DNA from: CAYNYM01 sp049366815
GTDB taxonomy: Bacteria > Desulfobacterota > DSM-4660 > Desulfatiglandales > HGW-15
Direction: 5' to 3'
Assembly (NCBI GenBank): GCA_049366815.1
Contig: JBMNCO010000108.1
Coordinates: 1-32,980 of the forward strand
Length of the DNA: 32,980 bases
Below are positions 14,564 to 22,755 of this stretch, piece after piece; within the stretch, counting starts at the first letter, position 1, and every line of letters starts with the position of its first letter. Position numbers and translations under genes: made by a program. The notes under the pieces were generated by a model. That model did no database searches, was not told where the DNA came from, and saw only the letters and a program-made list of their open reading frames with translations.

Positions 14564-16242
14564 CCCGGACACTCCTGATTTTCATCAGAAATGGAGCAGC
14601 CCCCGTCACCTGGAAGATCGGGCTCGGGCCACAGAAAGGTCTCTATTCTTGAGAGGAGGGGACGGAATGTCTTGCGGTCTATGGCGGAGATGGCCACGCC
14701 GTTCAAGGACCGGGCCAGGGAGAACGCCTCCTGAGGATCAACACGATCGCTCTTGTTGAGAACCAGGATGCTGGGGATTTTATCCAGATCCAGTTTTCTG
14801 AGGACTCCCTCGACAGTAAGGATCTGGTCCTCCATCCTCGGGCTGCTCAGATCCACCACATGGAGCAGAAGATCCGCATCCTTGAGTTCTTCCAGGGTTG
14901 CCGCAAAGGCCTCCATGAGATCCTCCGGCAGGTCCCTGATGAAACCCACCGTGTCCGTGATAATGACCTCCCGCTCCCGCGGGAACCTCAGACGTCTGCT
15001 GCTGGGATCAAGAGTCGCAAAAAGGCGGTCCTCCACAAACACCCGGCTGTGGGTCAGGGCATTGAGGAGGGTCGATTTTCCCGCATTGGTGTAGCCCACA
15101 ATGGAGATGACCGGAAGCCTCTTGACGTTCCGGAGTCTCCTTCGATCTTCCCTCTGGCGTTTGATATCCCGGAGTTCCCTGTTCAGCCTGGCGATCCGCT
15201 CCCTCACACGGCGCCTGTTGATCTCGAGTTTGGTCTCGCCCGGCCCCCTGCCACCGATCCCGCCTGTCAGCCTGGACATGGCCGTGTTTTTCGTAACCAG
15301 CCGCGGAAGAAGATATTTTAACTGGGCCAGTTCGACCTGGATTTTCCCCTCCCGTGTGATTGCTCTTCTCGCAAAGATGTCGAGGATGAGCTGGCTCCGG
15401 TCTATAATCTTCAAGTCCGTCAGGTCGGTCAGGGTCCTGACCTGGGCGGGCGTCAACTCATGGTCAAAAATCAGGAGCCCACACCCGGTCTGGAGGCATC
15501 GGAGCACCAGTTCTCGAAGTTTGCCCTTGCCGATCAGAAAACGGGGGTGGGAGCGCTTCACGCTTTGGATGACGACATCCACAACTTCCAGATAATTGGA
15601 GACGGCCAGTTCCCGCAGTTCTTCCAGGGATTCCTTTGTCTTCCAGACAGGGCCCGTACTCACCCCCACGAGCACGGCCAGCTCTCTCGAATCCAGTTCC
15701 CTGCCCTCCCCGGTCCTGGCCAGCTCATCTTCGAGGGACTGGATCAGGTCCGGGAATACCACGTCCAGTTGTCCGATGTCAGGCACCTGGGTGATATTCC
15801 ACCCTTTTCCCTGGACATTTTCGGGCAGGATATGGGCATAGGATATCGGGCCGGGAATGCCGCCCACTCCCACCTGAACGGTGACCATGAGATCAAGGCC
15901 CAGGAGAACCAGATCACTCACGTCTTCCCCTGACAGGGGTTCCCCCTGCAGATGGGTGTGAACACATCGGAGACCTTTAAGCCGACCCTTGCCCGTCCTG
16001 AAACGACCCAGGTCCGGTATGAGGATTTGCCTGTTGTCACCCACCACGACATAGGCGACATCCCCCCTTCGGGTGAGCAACAGGGCGATCTGTCTCTGGA
16101 TTTCATGGGATATGGCGGACAGCTGGCGGATCAGCTCATGGGACACGATCTCTTTCCCGCTGACTCTCCTGCGGTAGAGATTCTGCAGTTGTTTGATCTG
16201 GCCGGCCTTAAGGCCGCTTGTCTTGCCGTGTACGCTCTCTAT
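14560..16242 (-). CDS. hflX: GTPase HflX, ribosome-splitting factor; start unclear
   Basis: About 560 residues in the long HflX form. N-terminal HflX domain, then G-G-I-G-G-R-G-P-G-E-T-K-L-E and a coiled coil. The GTPase domain follows with G1 G-Y-T-N-A-G-K-S-T-L, G3 D-T-V-G-F and G4 N-K-S-D. The first canonical start is a GTG at 16146, but the same frame upstream encodes H-G-K-T-S-G-L-K-A-G-Q-I-K-Q-L and L-Y-R-R-R-V, which match the conserved N-terminus of long HflX proteins. That frame is closed by TGA at 16248-16246. The only plausible initiator is ATA at 16242, with GAGG 8 nt upstream. The gene follows dnaB by 22 bp. If ATA is not used, the product starts at 16146 and lacks 32 conserved residues. 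Confidence 0.88.
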   Translation of the reverse strand: MESVHGKTSGLKAGQIKQLQNLYRRRVSGKEIVSHELIRQLSAISHEIQRQIALLLTRRGDVAYVVVGDNRQILIPDLGRFRTGKGRLKGLRCVHTHLQGEPLSGEDVSDLVLLGLDLMVTVQVGVGGIPGPISYAHILPENVQGKGWNITQVPDIGQLDVVFPDLIQSLEDELARTGEGRELDSRELAVLVGVSTGPVWKTKESLEELRELAVSNYLEVVDVVIQSVKRSHPRFLIGKGKLRELVLRCLQTGCGLLIFDHELTPAQVRTLTDLTDLKIIDRSQLILDIFARRAITREGKIQVELAQLKYLLPRLVTKNTAMSRLTGGIGGRGPGETKLEINRRRVRERIARLNRELRDIKRQREDRRRLRNVKRLPVISIVGYTNAGKSTLLNALTHSRVFVEDRLFATLDPSSRRLRFPREREVIITDTVGFIRDLPEDLMEAFAATLEELKDADLLLHVVDLSSPRMEDQILTVEGVLRKLDLDKIPSILVLNKSDRVDPQEAFSLARSLNGVAISAIDRKTFRPLLSRIETFLWPEPDLPGDGGCSISDENQECPG

Positions 16243-16264
16243 GGCTCAAGCCTCGAAAAGTTTC

Positions 16265-17641
16265 CTACTGCAGGGGATCCCCATACCGGTCCTCCTCCAC
16301 GTAGGCCTCAAAACGGGTGCATTCCTTTTTAAAGTAGAGTTTGAAATGGCCCGTTGGTCCGTTCCTCTGCTTGGCCAGAATGATCTCGGCAATGTTGGCG
16401 TTCTCTGAAGTCTCGGGATGGTAGACCTCATCGCGGTAAATAAAGGCAATTACATCGGCATCCTGCTCGATGGCCCCACTCTCCCTCAGGTCGGCGAGCT
16501 GGGGGCGCTTGTTGGGGCGGTCCTCCACCTTGCGGTTTAGCTGGGAAAGGGAAACCACCGGGACGTTGAGGTCCTTGGCAAGGGCCTTGAGCGATCTGGA
16601 TATTTCAGACATTTCGAGCTGCCGGGATTCAGCCGATCGGCGTCCCTGGATAAGCTGCATATAATCGACGATAACCATACCCAGTTCTCTTTTCTTGGCA
16701 AGTCTCCTGCACTTCGCCTTCATTTCCAGCACACTCAGACCCGAGTCATCATCGATAAAAATGGGAAGAGAGGAAAGGCGATTGGCGGCTTCGGTCAGTT
16801 TCAACCAGTCCTGGTCTCTCAAAAAACCCGTCCTGAGTTTTTTGGCATCAATCTGCGATTCGAGACCGAGCAACCGCAACCCCAGTTGAAGTTTGGACAT
16901 CTCGAGCGAAAAAACAGCAACCCCTTTACCCGTTTTTTCTGCGGTGTGATAACCGACGTTCAGGGCCAGGGCCGTCTTCCCCATACTCGGTCTGCCTGCA
17001 ATGATAATAAGATCGGAAGGCTGAAGACCGGCCGTCAGGTTGTCGAAGTCCGAAAATCCGGTGGGCATCCCGGTCAAATGCCCCTCCTGTTCCGCTATGC
17101 TCTCAAGCTTCCTGAAGCTCCCTTTGATGACGTCTTCCATGGAGCTGAAGCCCTCGCCGATCTTGTCCTCCGCGATATCGAAGATCGATTGCTCTGCCAT
17201 ATCAAGGAGTTCGTCCGTCTCATGCCAGTTCTGGAAACAGGACTCGGATATCACGGAACACTGGTTGATCAGTTTCCTTCGCACGGACAGGTCGCGCACA
17301 ATCTGGGCATGGTAGGTGATCCCGGCAGAGGTCGAGACGGCATCCACCAGAGAGGCGAGATAGTCAATGCCGCCCGTCTTCTCAAGGAGATCCTTCCGGG
17401 TAAGGAACTGGGAAAGGGTAATGAGATCGATAGGTTCGTTATTGTTATAGAGGGAGGTCATCCCCTCGTACAGATGTACATGGGCCTCACGGTAGAAGTC
17501 ATCCGGCGACACAATGTCCATGACCTGATTCAGGGCCTCATTGTTGATCAAGATGCCCGCCAGGATGGCCTGTTCTGCTTCCAAATTGTGTGGGGGGACC
17601 TTTAACGCGGGCGTGACAATCTTTTCCTTTGCTCGGGGCAT
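16265..17641 (-). CDS. dnaB: Replicative DNA helicase
   Basis: 458 residues from the ATG at 17641, chosen over the ATG at 17653 because GAGG lies 6 nt upstream. The N-terminal helical domain begins P-P-H-N-L-E-A-E-Q-A-I-L. The RecA-like core has Walker A G-R-P-S-M-G-K-T (about 216-223), H1a F-S-L-E-M-S, Walker B V-I-V-D-Y-M-Q-L, and S-L-S-Q-L-N-R ... L-R-E-S-G-A-I-E-Q-D-A-D. It unwinds the replication fork as a hexamer. Location between rplI and hflX matches the common rpsF-rpsR-rplI-dnaB arrangement. No intein or other interruption. Confidence 0.97.
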   Translation of the reverse strand: MPRAKEKIVTPALKVPPHNLEAEQAILAGILINNEALNQVMDIVSPDDFYREAHVHLYEGMTSLYNNNEPIDLITLSQFLTRKDLLEKTGGIDYLASLVDAVSTSAGITYHAQIVRDLSVRRKLINQCSVISESCFQNWHETDELLDMAEQSIFDIAEDKIGEGFSSMEDVIKGSFRKLESIAEQEGHLTGMPTGFSDFDNLTAGLQPSDLIIIAGRPSMGKTALALNVGYHTAEKTGKGVAVFSLEMSKLQLGLRLLGLESQIDAKKLRTGFLRDQDWLKLTEAANRLSSLPIFIDDDSGLSVLEMKAKCRRLAKKRELGMVIVDYMQLIQGRRSAESRQLEMSEISRSLKALAKDLNVPVVSLSQLNRKVEDRPNKRPQLADLRESGAIEQDADVIAFIYRDEVYHPETSENANIAEIILAKQRNGPTGHFKLYFKKECTRFEAYVEEDRYGDPLQ

Positions 17642-17736
17642 ACACAACCTCATCCCGCCATTGTGGTCTCATTCGCCGGAAGACGCCAAAACCGTTTTCA
17701 GAAGCACCATGAGAACCCCGGTGAAGGAATTCGGGA

Positions 17737-18183
17737 CTACTTCTCCGGGACGACCAGGACTTTGATATGGCCGGTCACCTGCGGATGCAGTTTTACGGGG
17801 ACATCAAATTCGCCGAGGGTCTTTATGGGTTTGTCCAGCAACAATTTTTTCCTGTCAATTTCCACACCCTGGTTTTCGAGTTGCGCTGCAATATCCATGG
17901 TCGTTACGGAACCGTAGAGTTTTTCCTCTTCTCCCACCTTCTGGGCTATGGTCACGGTCACTTCGGCCAGGCTCTTGCGCACCTTTTCGGCATCCTCCTT
18001 GACCTTCAGCTTCCGCGCCTCAATCTTCGTCCGTTGACCCTCGGTCATTTTGATATTTTGCGCGGTGGCCTCAAGGGCAAGCCCTTTGGGAATCAAATAG
18101 TTTCGTGCGTATCCTTTGGATACATCGAGGATATCTCCCTCAAGACCCACGTCGTCTATATTTTGCTTCAAGATAACTCTCAT
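17737..18183 (-). CDS. rplI: 50S ribosomal protein L9
   Basis: 148 residues, standard length. The N-terminal L9 signature is complete (M-R-V-I-L-K-Q-N ... V-S-K-G-Y-A-R-N-Y-L-I-P-K-G-L-A). A connecting charged helix follows, then the C-terminal rRNA-binding domain with K-L-Y-G-S-V-T. It lies 21 nt after the DUF2232 gene in the S6/S18/L9 operon. No terminator is visible in the 95 nt before dnaB, so dnaB is probably co-transcribed. Confidence 0.98.
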   Translation of the reverse strand: MRVILKQNIDDVGLEGDILDVSKGYARNYLIPKGLALEATAQNIKMTEGQRTKIEARKLKVKEDAEKVRKSLAEVTVTIAQKVGEEEKLYGSVTTMDIAAQLENQGVEIDRKKLLLDKPIKTLGEFDVPVKLHPQVTGHIKVLVVPEK

Positions 18184-18204
18184 TAAAAAACGTCCTCCGT
18201 TACG

Positions 18205-19176
18205 TTATTCAGTCGCCTTCCTATAATGAATCTTTCTGAAGTCAATCCATTGGTCGAAAAGCCCCACCATGGCCAGACCAATCCCGAAAAAAAGAAACTG
18301 AAAAAAGATCAGAAAGTATCCAACCACCCTGAGCCAGGACGGAACACGGTATTTGTTGAAGAAAAAAAGCAACACCGAAAGCCCGTGAAAGACATAGATG
18401 ACCGACAAGACGATGACGGTGTTGATGGCCAGAAATTTTATCCCAGGAACGGGTAAAAATAAAGAAAAACCGGCCGCGATCAAACCCCAAACCATGCCTT
18501 CAGGCGAGGACCATCGGTCAGCCCGCCCGAAACCGGGATACCTCAGATTTGCAATCCGAAACAGGGGCCTGCTGATGACCATGTTCAGCCAAACGGTGAA
18601 TCCGGCGTAGACGATCACCACGGATGGGTATATCCTGGCGATAAAGGCTATAACGGTCTTGACGAAGGTCTCGGCCTTTTGGTTCTGCTCCGGATCCGAG
18701 GCCATTTCAGGATAGATCTGGAGGAGAGAACCCTTCAAATCGTTCTGAAGCGCTTCCTGTATTATGGCTTGGGGACCTCCACCTTTGGTCAATCCAAGCA
18801 GGGTGACCATGATGAGACCGACAAAGAGCATCAGAATGGTGCCCCAAAACACGGTGTAGCCGAAGGAAAATCCTCTCTGGTAGGCCTTTGCCAGGATCAT
18901 CCCCACCACACTGAATTCTACATAGCCAAGGAGTATTTGCGGATACCCCAGGAGATAGGTGAGCACGCCGACGACCACGCCGGCCAAGGCCACGACCTTC
19001 AGACCTTCCTGAAGGCCCATCTTGGTAGCATAGTAGAGAAATGGTAATGGTGTGAGGAGACTGAGAAAAGATCCGATAATGGGAATCCGGACCGAGGCCA
19101 AAAGCAAAATAACAGCCGAGCAGACACACCCCAATGCATCAACAGATTTCATGTCTCTGACGAAAGGCAATTTCAC
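18205..19176 (-). CDS. DUF2232 family membrane protein (YybS-like)
   Basis: 323 residues from a GTG at 19176, or 315 from an ATG at 19152; neither has a strong Shine-Dalgarno. Eight or so hydrophobic segments; the longest soluble loop (about 140-175) is acidic. Conserved features include the P-L-P-F-L-Y-Y repeat of hydrophobics near residue 45 and a C-terminal G-L-S-V-L-L-F-F-F-N-K. These fit DUF2232, which commonly sits between rpsR and rplI in firmicutes and deltaproteobacteria. Function unknown; operon position suggests a housekeeping role. Family assignment rests largely on context and topology. Confidence 0.75.
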   Translation of the reverse strand: MKLPFVRDMKSVDALGCVCSAVILLLASVRIPIIGSFLSLLTPLPFLYYATKMGLQEGLKVVALAGVVVGVLTYLLGYPQILLGYVEFSVVGMILAKAYQRGFSFGYTVFWGTILMLFVGLIMVTLLGLTKGGGPQAIIQEALQNDLKGSLLQIYPEMASDPEQNQKAETFVKTVIAFIARIYPSVVIVYAGFTVWLNMVISRPLFRIANLRYPGFGRADRWSSPEGMVWGLIAAGFSLFLPVPGIKFLAINTVIVLSVIYVFHGLSVLLFFFNKYRVPSWLRVVGYFLIFFQFLFFGIGLAMVGLFDQWIDFRKIHYRKATE

Positions 19177-19225
19177 TCAGGCGCAACGGCCCTGTTCCAA
19201 GATTAATCCCGGCTCGTTGACCATT

Positions 19226-19477
19226 TCACCTGATAGTCGAAGTGGTAAAGGGTAAGAGCGCAATGTTTCTTGCCCTTTTGATGGCAACGGTCAGTATCCT
19301 CTGATGCTTCGCACAGTTGCCGGAAATTCTTCTGGGTATAATCTTGCCACGTTCTGTAGTGAAAAATCGAAGGGCCTTTGGGTCCTTGTAGTCAATCTTA
19401 ATGCTGCTGTCGGCACAGAATCGACAGATCTTTCTCCTGTGAAAAGTCATTTTGCGTCTGGGTCTTGCGAAGGCCAT
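19226..19477 (-). CDS. rpsR: 30S ribosomal protein S18
   Basis: 83 residues. The S18 signature is clear: R-R-K-I-C-R-F-C, I-D-Y-K-D, L-R-F-F, G-K-I-I-P-R-R-I-S-G-N-C-A-K-H-Q-R and K-R-A-R-N-I-A-L-L-P. Start ATG has AGGAG 8 nt upstream, inside the end of rpsF, and the intergenic gap is 3 nt, so S6 and S18 are tightly coupled. The cysteine-bearing (C+) form of S18 is retained. Confidence 0.98.
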   Translation of the reverse strand: MAFARPRRKMTFHRRKICRFCADSSIKIDYKDPKALRFFTTERGKIIPRRISGNCAKHQRILTVAIKRARNIALLPFTTSTIR

Positions 19478-19480
19478 TTT

Positions 19481-19933
19481 TTATTCTCCTGCAGGTTCTT
19501 CTTTTTCGTCATCTTCAGGGTTCGCATCGTGTTCCGCACCCTCCCCCTCTTCTCCGCCTTTTTCGGGTTCGGAAACCTTTTCAGATCTTGCGGTCCGCGC
19601 CTTCCTCGCCTCCTCCTCCCTGAGGAGCAATTCCTCGGGGTCCACCTCGTCGGCAAGCTTTACGGTCTGATACAAAAGGATGCGGTCATCAAGCTTGAGG
19701 TCCCTTTCGAGTTCGGCTGTCAATGTCGATTGCCCGCAGTATTCGACCAGGACGTAGGAACCTTTGTCGAATTTTTTGACGTCGTAGGCCATCTTCTGGG
19801 TTCCCCATTCATCAACCTTGATAAGGACACCCTTTTCCCTCTCAATAAGGCCTTTGTATTTCGCAATGACCTCCTGATAGGTTTCATCAACCAGATTGGG
19901 GTTGATGATATATATGGTCTCATAGTGTCTCAT
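19481..19933 (-). CDS. rpsF: 30S ribosomal protein S6, with acidic C-terminal extension
   Basis: 150 residues from the ATG at 19933, which has GGAGAAGGG just upstream; the frame is open to 20002 but the S6 N-terminus is M-R-H-Y-E-T-I-Y-I. The core ends near residue 100. A 40-45-residue Glu/Lys/Ala-rich acidic tail follows, ending E-E-P-A-G-E; other S6 proteins carry such tails, but this one is long. S6 partners S18 on the 30S platform. First gene of the operon, with its promoter about 130 bp upstream. Confidence 0.97.
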   Translation of the reverse strand: MRHYETIYIINPNLVDETYQEVIAKYKGLIEREKGVLIKVDEWGTQKMAYDVKKFDKGSYVLVEYCGQSTLTAELERDLKLDDRILLYQTVKLADEVDPEELLLREEEARKARTARSEKVSEPEKGGEEGEGAEHDANPEDDEKEEPAGE

Positions 19934-20057
19934 AAAACCCTTCTCCTTTCGGACGATTCCCTTCTTTCCCGGGAAGTGTTGGTCCCGCCCCTTAAAGACC
20001 ACCTTTGACCTTTAAGACCTGAGACGGAACAAGGAGATCCGAAGATCAAAATCAGAT

Positions 20058-20086
20058 CTTTTAACATCCCCCCACTGGGTTGTCAA
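20058..20086 (-). promoter_or_regulatory. Promoter of the rpsF operon
   Basis: Minus strand TTGACA (20086-20081), 17-bp spacer, TAAAAG (20063-20058). Predicted transcripts start near 20050, giving a leader of roughly 115 nt before rpsF. An S6:S18 autoregulatory leader element would fit here, but I could not identify its motif. Confidence 0.7.
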
Positions 20087-20157
20087 GTCGTTTCCTCAGG
20101 ACCTGAACAAGGACATCACGCGGCCGATTCTGCACCCGGCCAGTGACGCGTTCCCGT

Positions 20158-20186
20158 TTGAAATTTTGCGCAAAATCCGATATAGG
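20158..20186 (+). promoter_or_regulatory. Candidate promoter of suhB
   Basis: TTGAAA (20158-20163), 17-bp spacer, TATAGG (20181-20186), about 75 bp before the suhB start. It is divergent from the rpsF promoter. The rpsF-suhB gap (19934-20260) otherwise holds only leader sequence. Confidence 0.55.
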
Positions 20187-20260
20187 GCAGGAGTGGCCTG
20201 TCAGGATTACCTGAATATGGGACGAAGCGGACCGATCAATCATTATGGAGGTGCCGTGTG

Positions 20261-21046
20261 ATGTGGGAAAAGGAGATCGCCATAGCCCGTCTTGCCGCTG
20301 AAGAAGCTGGAAGAATCCTTGAGGGTATGATGGGCCGTCTGAATAGGGTCACGAAAAAAGGGGAGATTGACCTGGTCACAGAGGCGGACCTCGCTTCGGA
20401 AAAAAAGATTATCGAGCTCATCACAGCCCATTTCCCGGAGGACGGAATCCTGACTGAGGAGTCCGGGGAATACCGGAGCCGGTCCAACAGGATTTGGCTT
20501 GTGGACCCCCTTGACGGCACCACCAACTTTGCCCACAATTTCCCCTTTTTTGCCGTCTCCATCGCCCTCGAGGTCAGAGAGGAGATCGTCCTGGGAGTGG
20601 TTTTCAATCCTCGCATGGATGAATTTTTCGAGGCCGTAAAGGGCGGAGGGGCCTTTCTCAACCACCAGGCAGTCAAGGTATCTCAAACAAGAGGGATGCG
20701 TGATTCACTCCTTGCTACCGGATTCCCCTATGACATTCATGAAAAACCCGAAGGTGTTATGGCAAGATTCAGACAAATGGTTGTTTTGGCTCAGGGCATC
20801 CGAAGGCCCGGCGCTGCGGCATTGGATCTCTGTTATGTGGCGGCAGGGAGATTTGAGGGGTTCTGGGAAGAGGGGCTGAAGCCCTGGGACACGGCCGCCG
20901 GGGCAATCATCCTGTCTGAGGCCGGGGGCCGGTCAAGCAATTACAGTGGTGAGGTCTTTTCTCCATATATGAAGAGCATCGTGGCCTCTAATTCATACAT
21001 CCACCCGGCCATGTTAAAGGCCCTGGCAGGGTGTGATGCCGATTAG
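20261..21046 (+). CDS. suhB: Inositol-1-monophosphatase family protein (SuhB-like)
   Basis: 261 residues, normal length. Mg-dependent phosphatase of the IMPase fold. Metal-binding motifs: G-E-I-D-L-V-T-E-A-D, E-E-S-G, W-L-V-D-P-L-D-G-T-T-N-F and, near the C-terminus, L-K-P-W-D-T-A-A-G. The G-D-x-x-x-A-x-x motif is also recognisable as G-A-A-A-L-D. GGAGG lies upstream of both an ATG at 20261 and an overlapping GTG at 20258; either could be the start. Monocistronic by position, with its own candidate promoter. The physiological substrate cannot be told from sequence; SuhB proteins also act in rRNA antitermination in E. coli. Confidence 0.93.
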   Translation: MWEKEIAIARLAAEEAGRILEGMMGRLNRVTKKGEIDLVTEADLASEKKIIELITAHFPEDGILTEESGEYRSRSNRIWLVDPLDGTTNFAHNFPFFAVSIALEVREEIVLGVVFNPRMDEFFEAVKGGGAFLNHQAVKVSQTRGMRDSLLATGFPYDIHEKPEGVMARFRQMVVLAQGIRRPGAAALDLCYVAAGRFEGFWEEGLKPWDTAAGAIILSEAGGRSSNYSGEVFSPYMKSIVASNSYIHPAMLKALAGCDAD

Positions 21047-21118
21047 GACCCGCGGCCGGCCCATCGCTTTGAGGAAGCGATTCGTGGCAGAATGCCCGCA
21101 CCCCTGAGAGAGAAGGGA

Positions 21119-22126
21119 TCACTTTCCCTCAAAGGCCGACAGGGCCTCCTTCTCCAGTTCTTCCTGCCTTTCGGTGTACCGGGGCGAATAATGGAAGAGG
21201 GTGAAGCGCCTTACGCCCGCCTCTCGTGCCAAGTCCCCTGCCTCCCTTGCGGTCAGATGGCTCTTTTCCCTGGCCATCTCCCGATCACAATGCAAAAAGG
21301 CAGCCTCAATAAATAGATGATCCGCCCCATCAATGAATTGGACAATTTTAGTTCTGTTTTGAGAACTTCCCACAACATCGGTCACATAGCAGATCTTCTG
21401 ACCCGGAGAGACCTTCGCGACCTCTTCAGCCAGGTCGCCCAATCGAAAACTCCGCCTCTTTCTCATCCCACCCTCATCATAGGCCACATCAAAAGCACTG
21501 TCGGGATCCCGTTCTTCATACAGCGCCTTCTTGAATTGGGTCAGCCAAGGCCCGGTGGAGAGTCCCAGCCGCCTGAGCCCCTCCTTGTCGATATTGACGT
21601 AAAAATTCTCGATCAACGACAGGCCGAGAGAGTCAATGCGGTGATCCAGGAGGACGGCCTCGATACGAAACTGAGGTTCTTCCAAGAGGGTTGAGCAAAA
21701 AGGAGATATCTCCGTTCCCGAAACGGACCTGAACCCCTCTTTGCATTGATATAACCGACTTCTGAGTGCCGTGGGTTCCACCTCGGTTGCCCGGAGCCTG
21801 AAATTGTATGGGTAGTCATCCACCAGATTCCATGTATACCCCGCCAGTTTCCCCTCCACATTCCTGAAAAACCCTCGGGGCCCGAAGACATGCAATTCCT
21901 TGTCCCGTCCCAGACAGAGCCGGAGAAGGGCGTCGAATCCGACAAAATGATCCATGTGGGTGTGGGACACAAAGACATGGCTCACCTTGAGCAGATCCCG
22001 GGCGGAAAGCCCGTGCAGGTCTCCAAGATCAAAAAGGATCGCCCTTCTCTGGAAGAGAAAAGAAATGAATAAACCGGGATCCGATAAGGGTGGATTGATC
22101 AGTCTTGGGTGAAAAGATGTCCGCAT
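21119..22126 (-). CDS. Metallo-beta-lactamase-fold hydrolase, RNase Z-like
   Basis: 335 residues. Core metal motif S-H-T-H-M-D-H-F-V-G (about residues 54-63), then I-C-Y-V-T-D-V near 245, I-E-A-A-F near 273, H-L-T near 291 and a C-terminal F-H-Y-S-P-R-Y, the pattern of ribonuclease Z/ElaC relatives. The N-terminus is atypical: the usual glycine-rich entry strand is replaced by N-P-P-L-S-D-P-G-L-F, so it may belong to a divergent MBL subgroup rather than be the tRNA 3'-processing enzyme. Convergent with suhB across a 72-bp gap containing a 7-bp hairpin without a T-run. Its start (ATG 22126) has no strong Shine-Dalgarno. Confidence 0.8.
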   Translation of the reverse strand: MRTSFHPRLINPPLSDPGLFISFLFQRRAILFDLGDLHGLSARDLLKVSHVFVSHTHMDHFVGFDALLRLCLGRDKELHVFGPRGFFRNVEGKLAGYTWNLVDDYPYNFRLRATEVEPTALRSRLYQCKEGFRSVSGTEISPFCSTLLEEPQFRIEAVLLDHRIDSLGLSLIENFYVNIDKEGLRRLGLSTGPWLTQFKKALYEERDPDSAFDVAYDEGGMRKRRSFRLGDLAEEVAKVSPGQKICYVTDVVGSSQNRTKIVQFIDGADHLFIEAAFLHCDREMAREKSHLTAREAGDLAREAGVRRFTLFHYSPRYTERQEELEKEALSAFEGK

Positions 22127-22227
22127 AGGGTATCATCCGTGTCTTACTGGTCGTTGTCTGTTGTTCCATGGGTTTCAAGATGGTCGAATGTCCGGAATCC
22201 ATAAATGCTCCCTTTCCAAGTCACATT

Positions 22228-22258
22228 TCCATCCAGAAATACGTGATTTCTGGATGGA
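22228..22258. repeat. Perfect 13-bp inverted repeat (hairpin), part of a dispersed repeat
   Basis: Arms 22228-22240 and 22246-22258 (TCCATCCAGAAAT and its complement) around a 5-nt loop. The right arm and the following 27 bp (22243-22285) resemble 27149-27191, about 32 of 42 positions matching. No T-run follows, so it is not a standard terminator. It lies in the 246-bp gap between divergent genes. Confidence 0.7.
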
Positions 22259-22372
22259 GCGGTCTGCTATCGGCATTCAGCATTCCGCAGGTTGACAAAC
22301 CCTAGCAGATATGCCATTTTTTGGCAATAACCAACCAAAATCATGAGGCATTCTCCTGAAGTGAGGTTCGCC

Positions 22373-22720
22373 ATGACATTGACCAAGGCAGACATCGTCG
22401 AGGATGTGAGGAACAAGGTTCGGCAGGAAAAGACAAAAAAGGAAAGGCAACAGTACCTTTTCCCGGAGTTTGAATTTGACATGGTGCCTCAAAAGCGCGC
22501 CAATGCCATGGTGGAGGCCCTTTTCGAGATCATGAAAAAGGCCCTGGAAAGGGGCGAGCGCATCCACCTCAAGGGGTTCGGTCAATTTCTCGTGAGGTTT
22601 AAATGGGCGAGGAATGGAAGGGACCCCCAAACAGGGGATCCCATCATTCTTAAATCCCGCAGGGTGGTCACTTTCAAGTGCTCAAAAAGATTGAGAGAGA
22701 AATTGAAACACTTGACATGA
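22373..22720 (+). CDS. IHF/HU-family DNA-bending protein with an N-terminal insertion
   Basis: 115 residues from the ATG at 22373, 20-25 longer than usual. GAGG lies 6 nt upstream, and M-T-L-T-K-A-D-I-V-E-D-V matches the IHF-alpha N-terminus; the upstream ATG at 22343 is not needed. After helix 1 there is an extra segment of about 18-20 residues rich in Lys, Glu and Gln and then aromatic-acidic (L-F-P-E-F-E-F-D). The canonical body then resumes: K-A-L-E-R-G-E-R-I-H-L-K-G-F-G-Q-F. The arm tip G-R-D-P-Q-T-G-D keeps the kinking proline, and R-R-V-V-T-F is present. It differs from the paralogue at 1703, which lacks the proline. Convergent with clpB. Confidence 0.9.
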   Translation: MTLTKADIVEDVRNKVRQEKTKKERQQYLFPEFEFDMVPQKRANAMVEALFEIMKKALERGERIHLKGFGQFLVRFKWARNGRDPQTGDPIILKSRRVVTFKCSKRLREKLKHLT

Positions 22721-22755
22721 CGATTTCTTGTAGAGGCCTTCCGTTCCATCCGACA

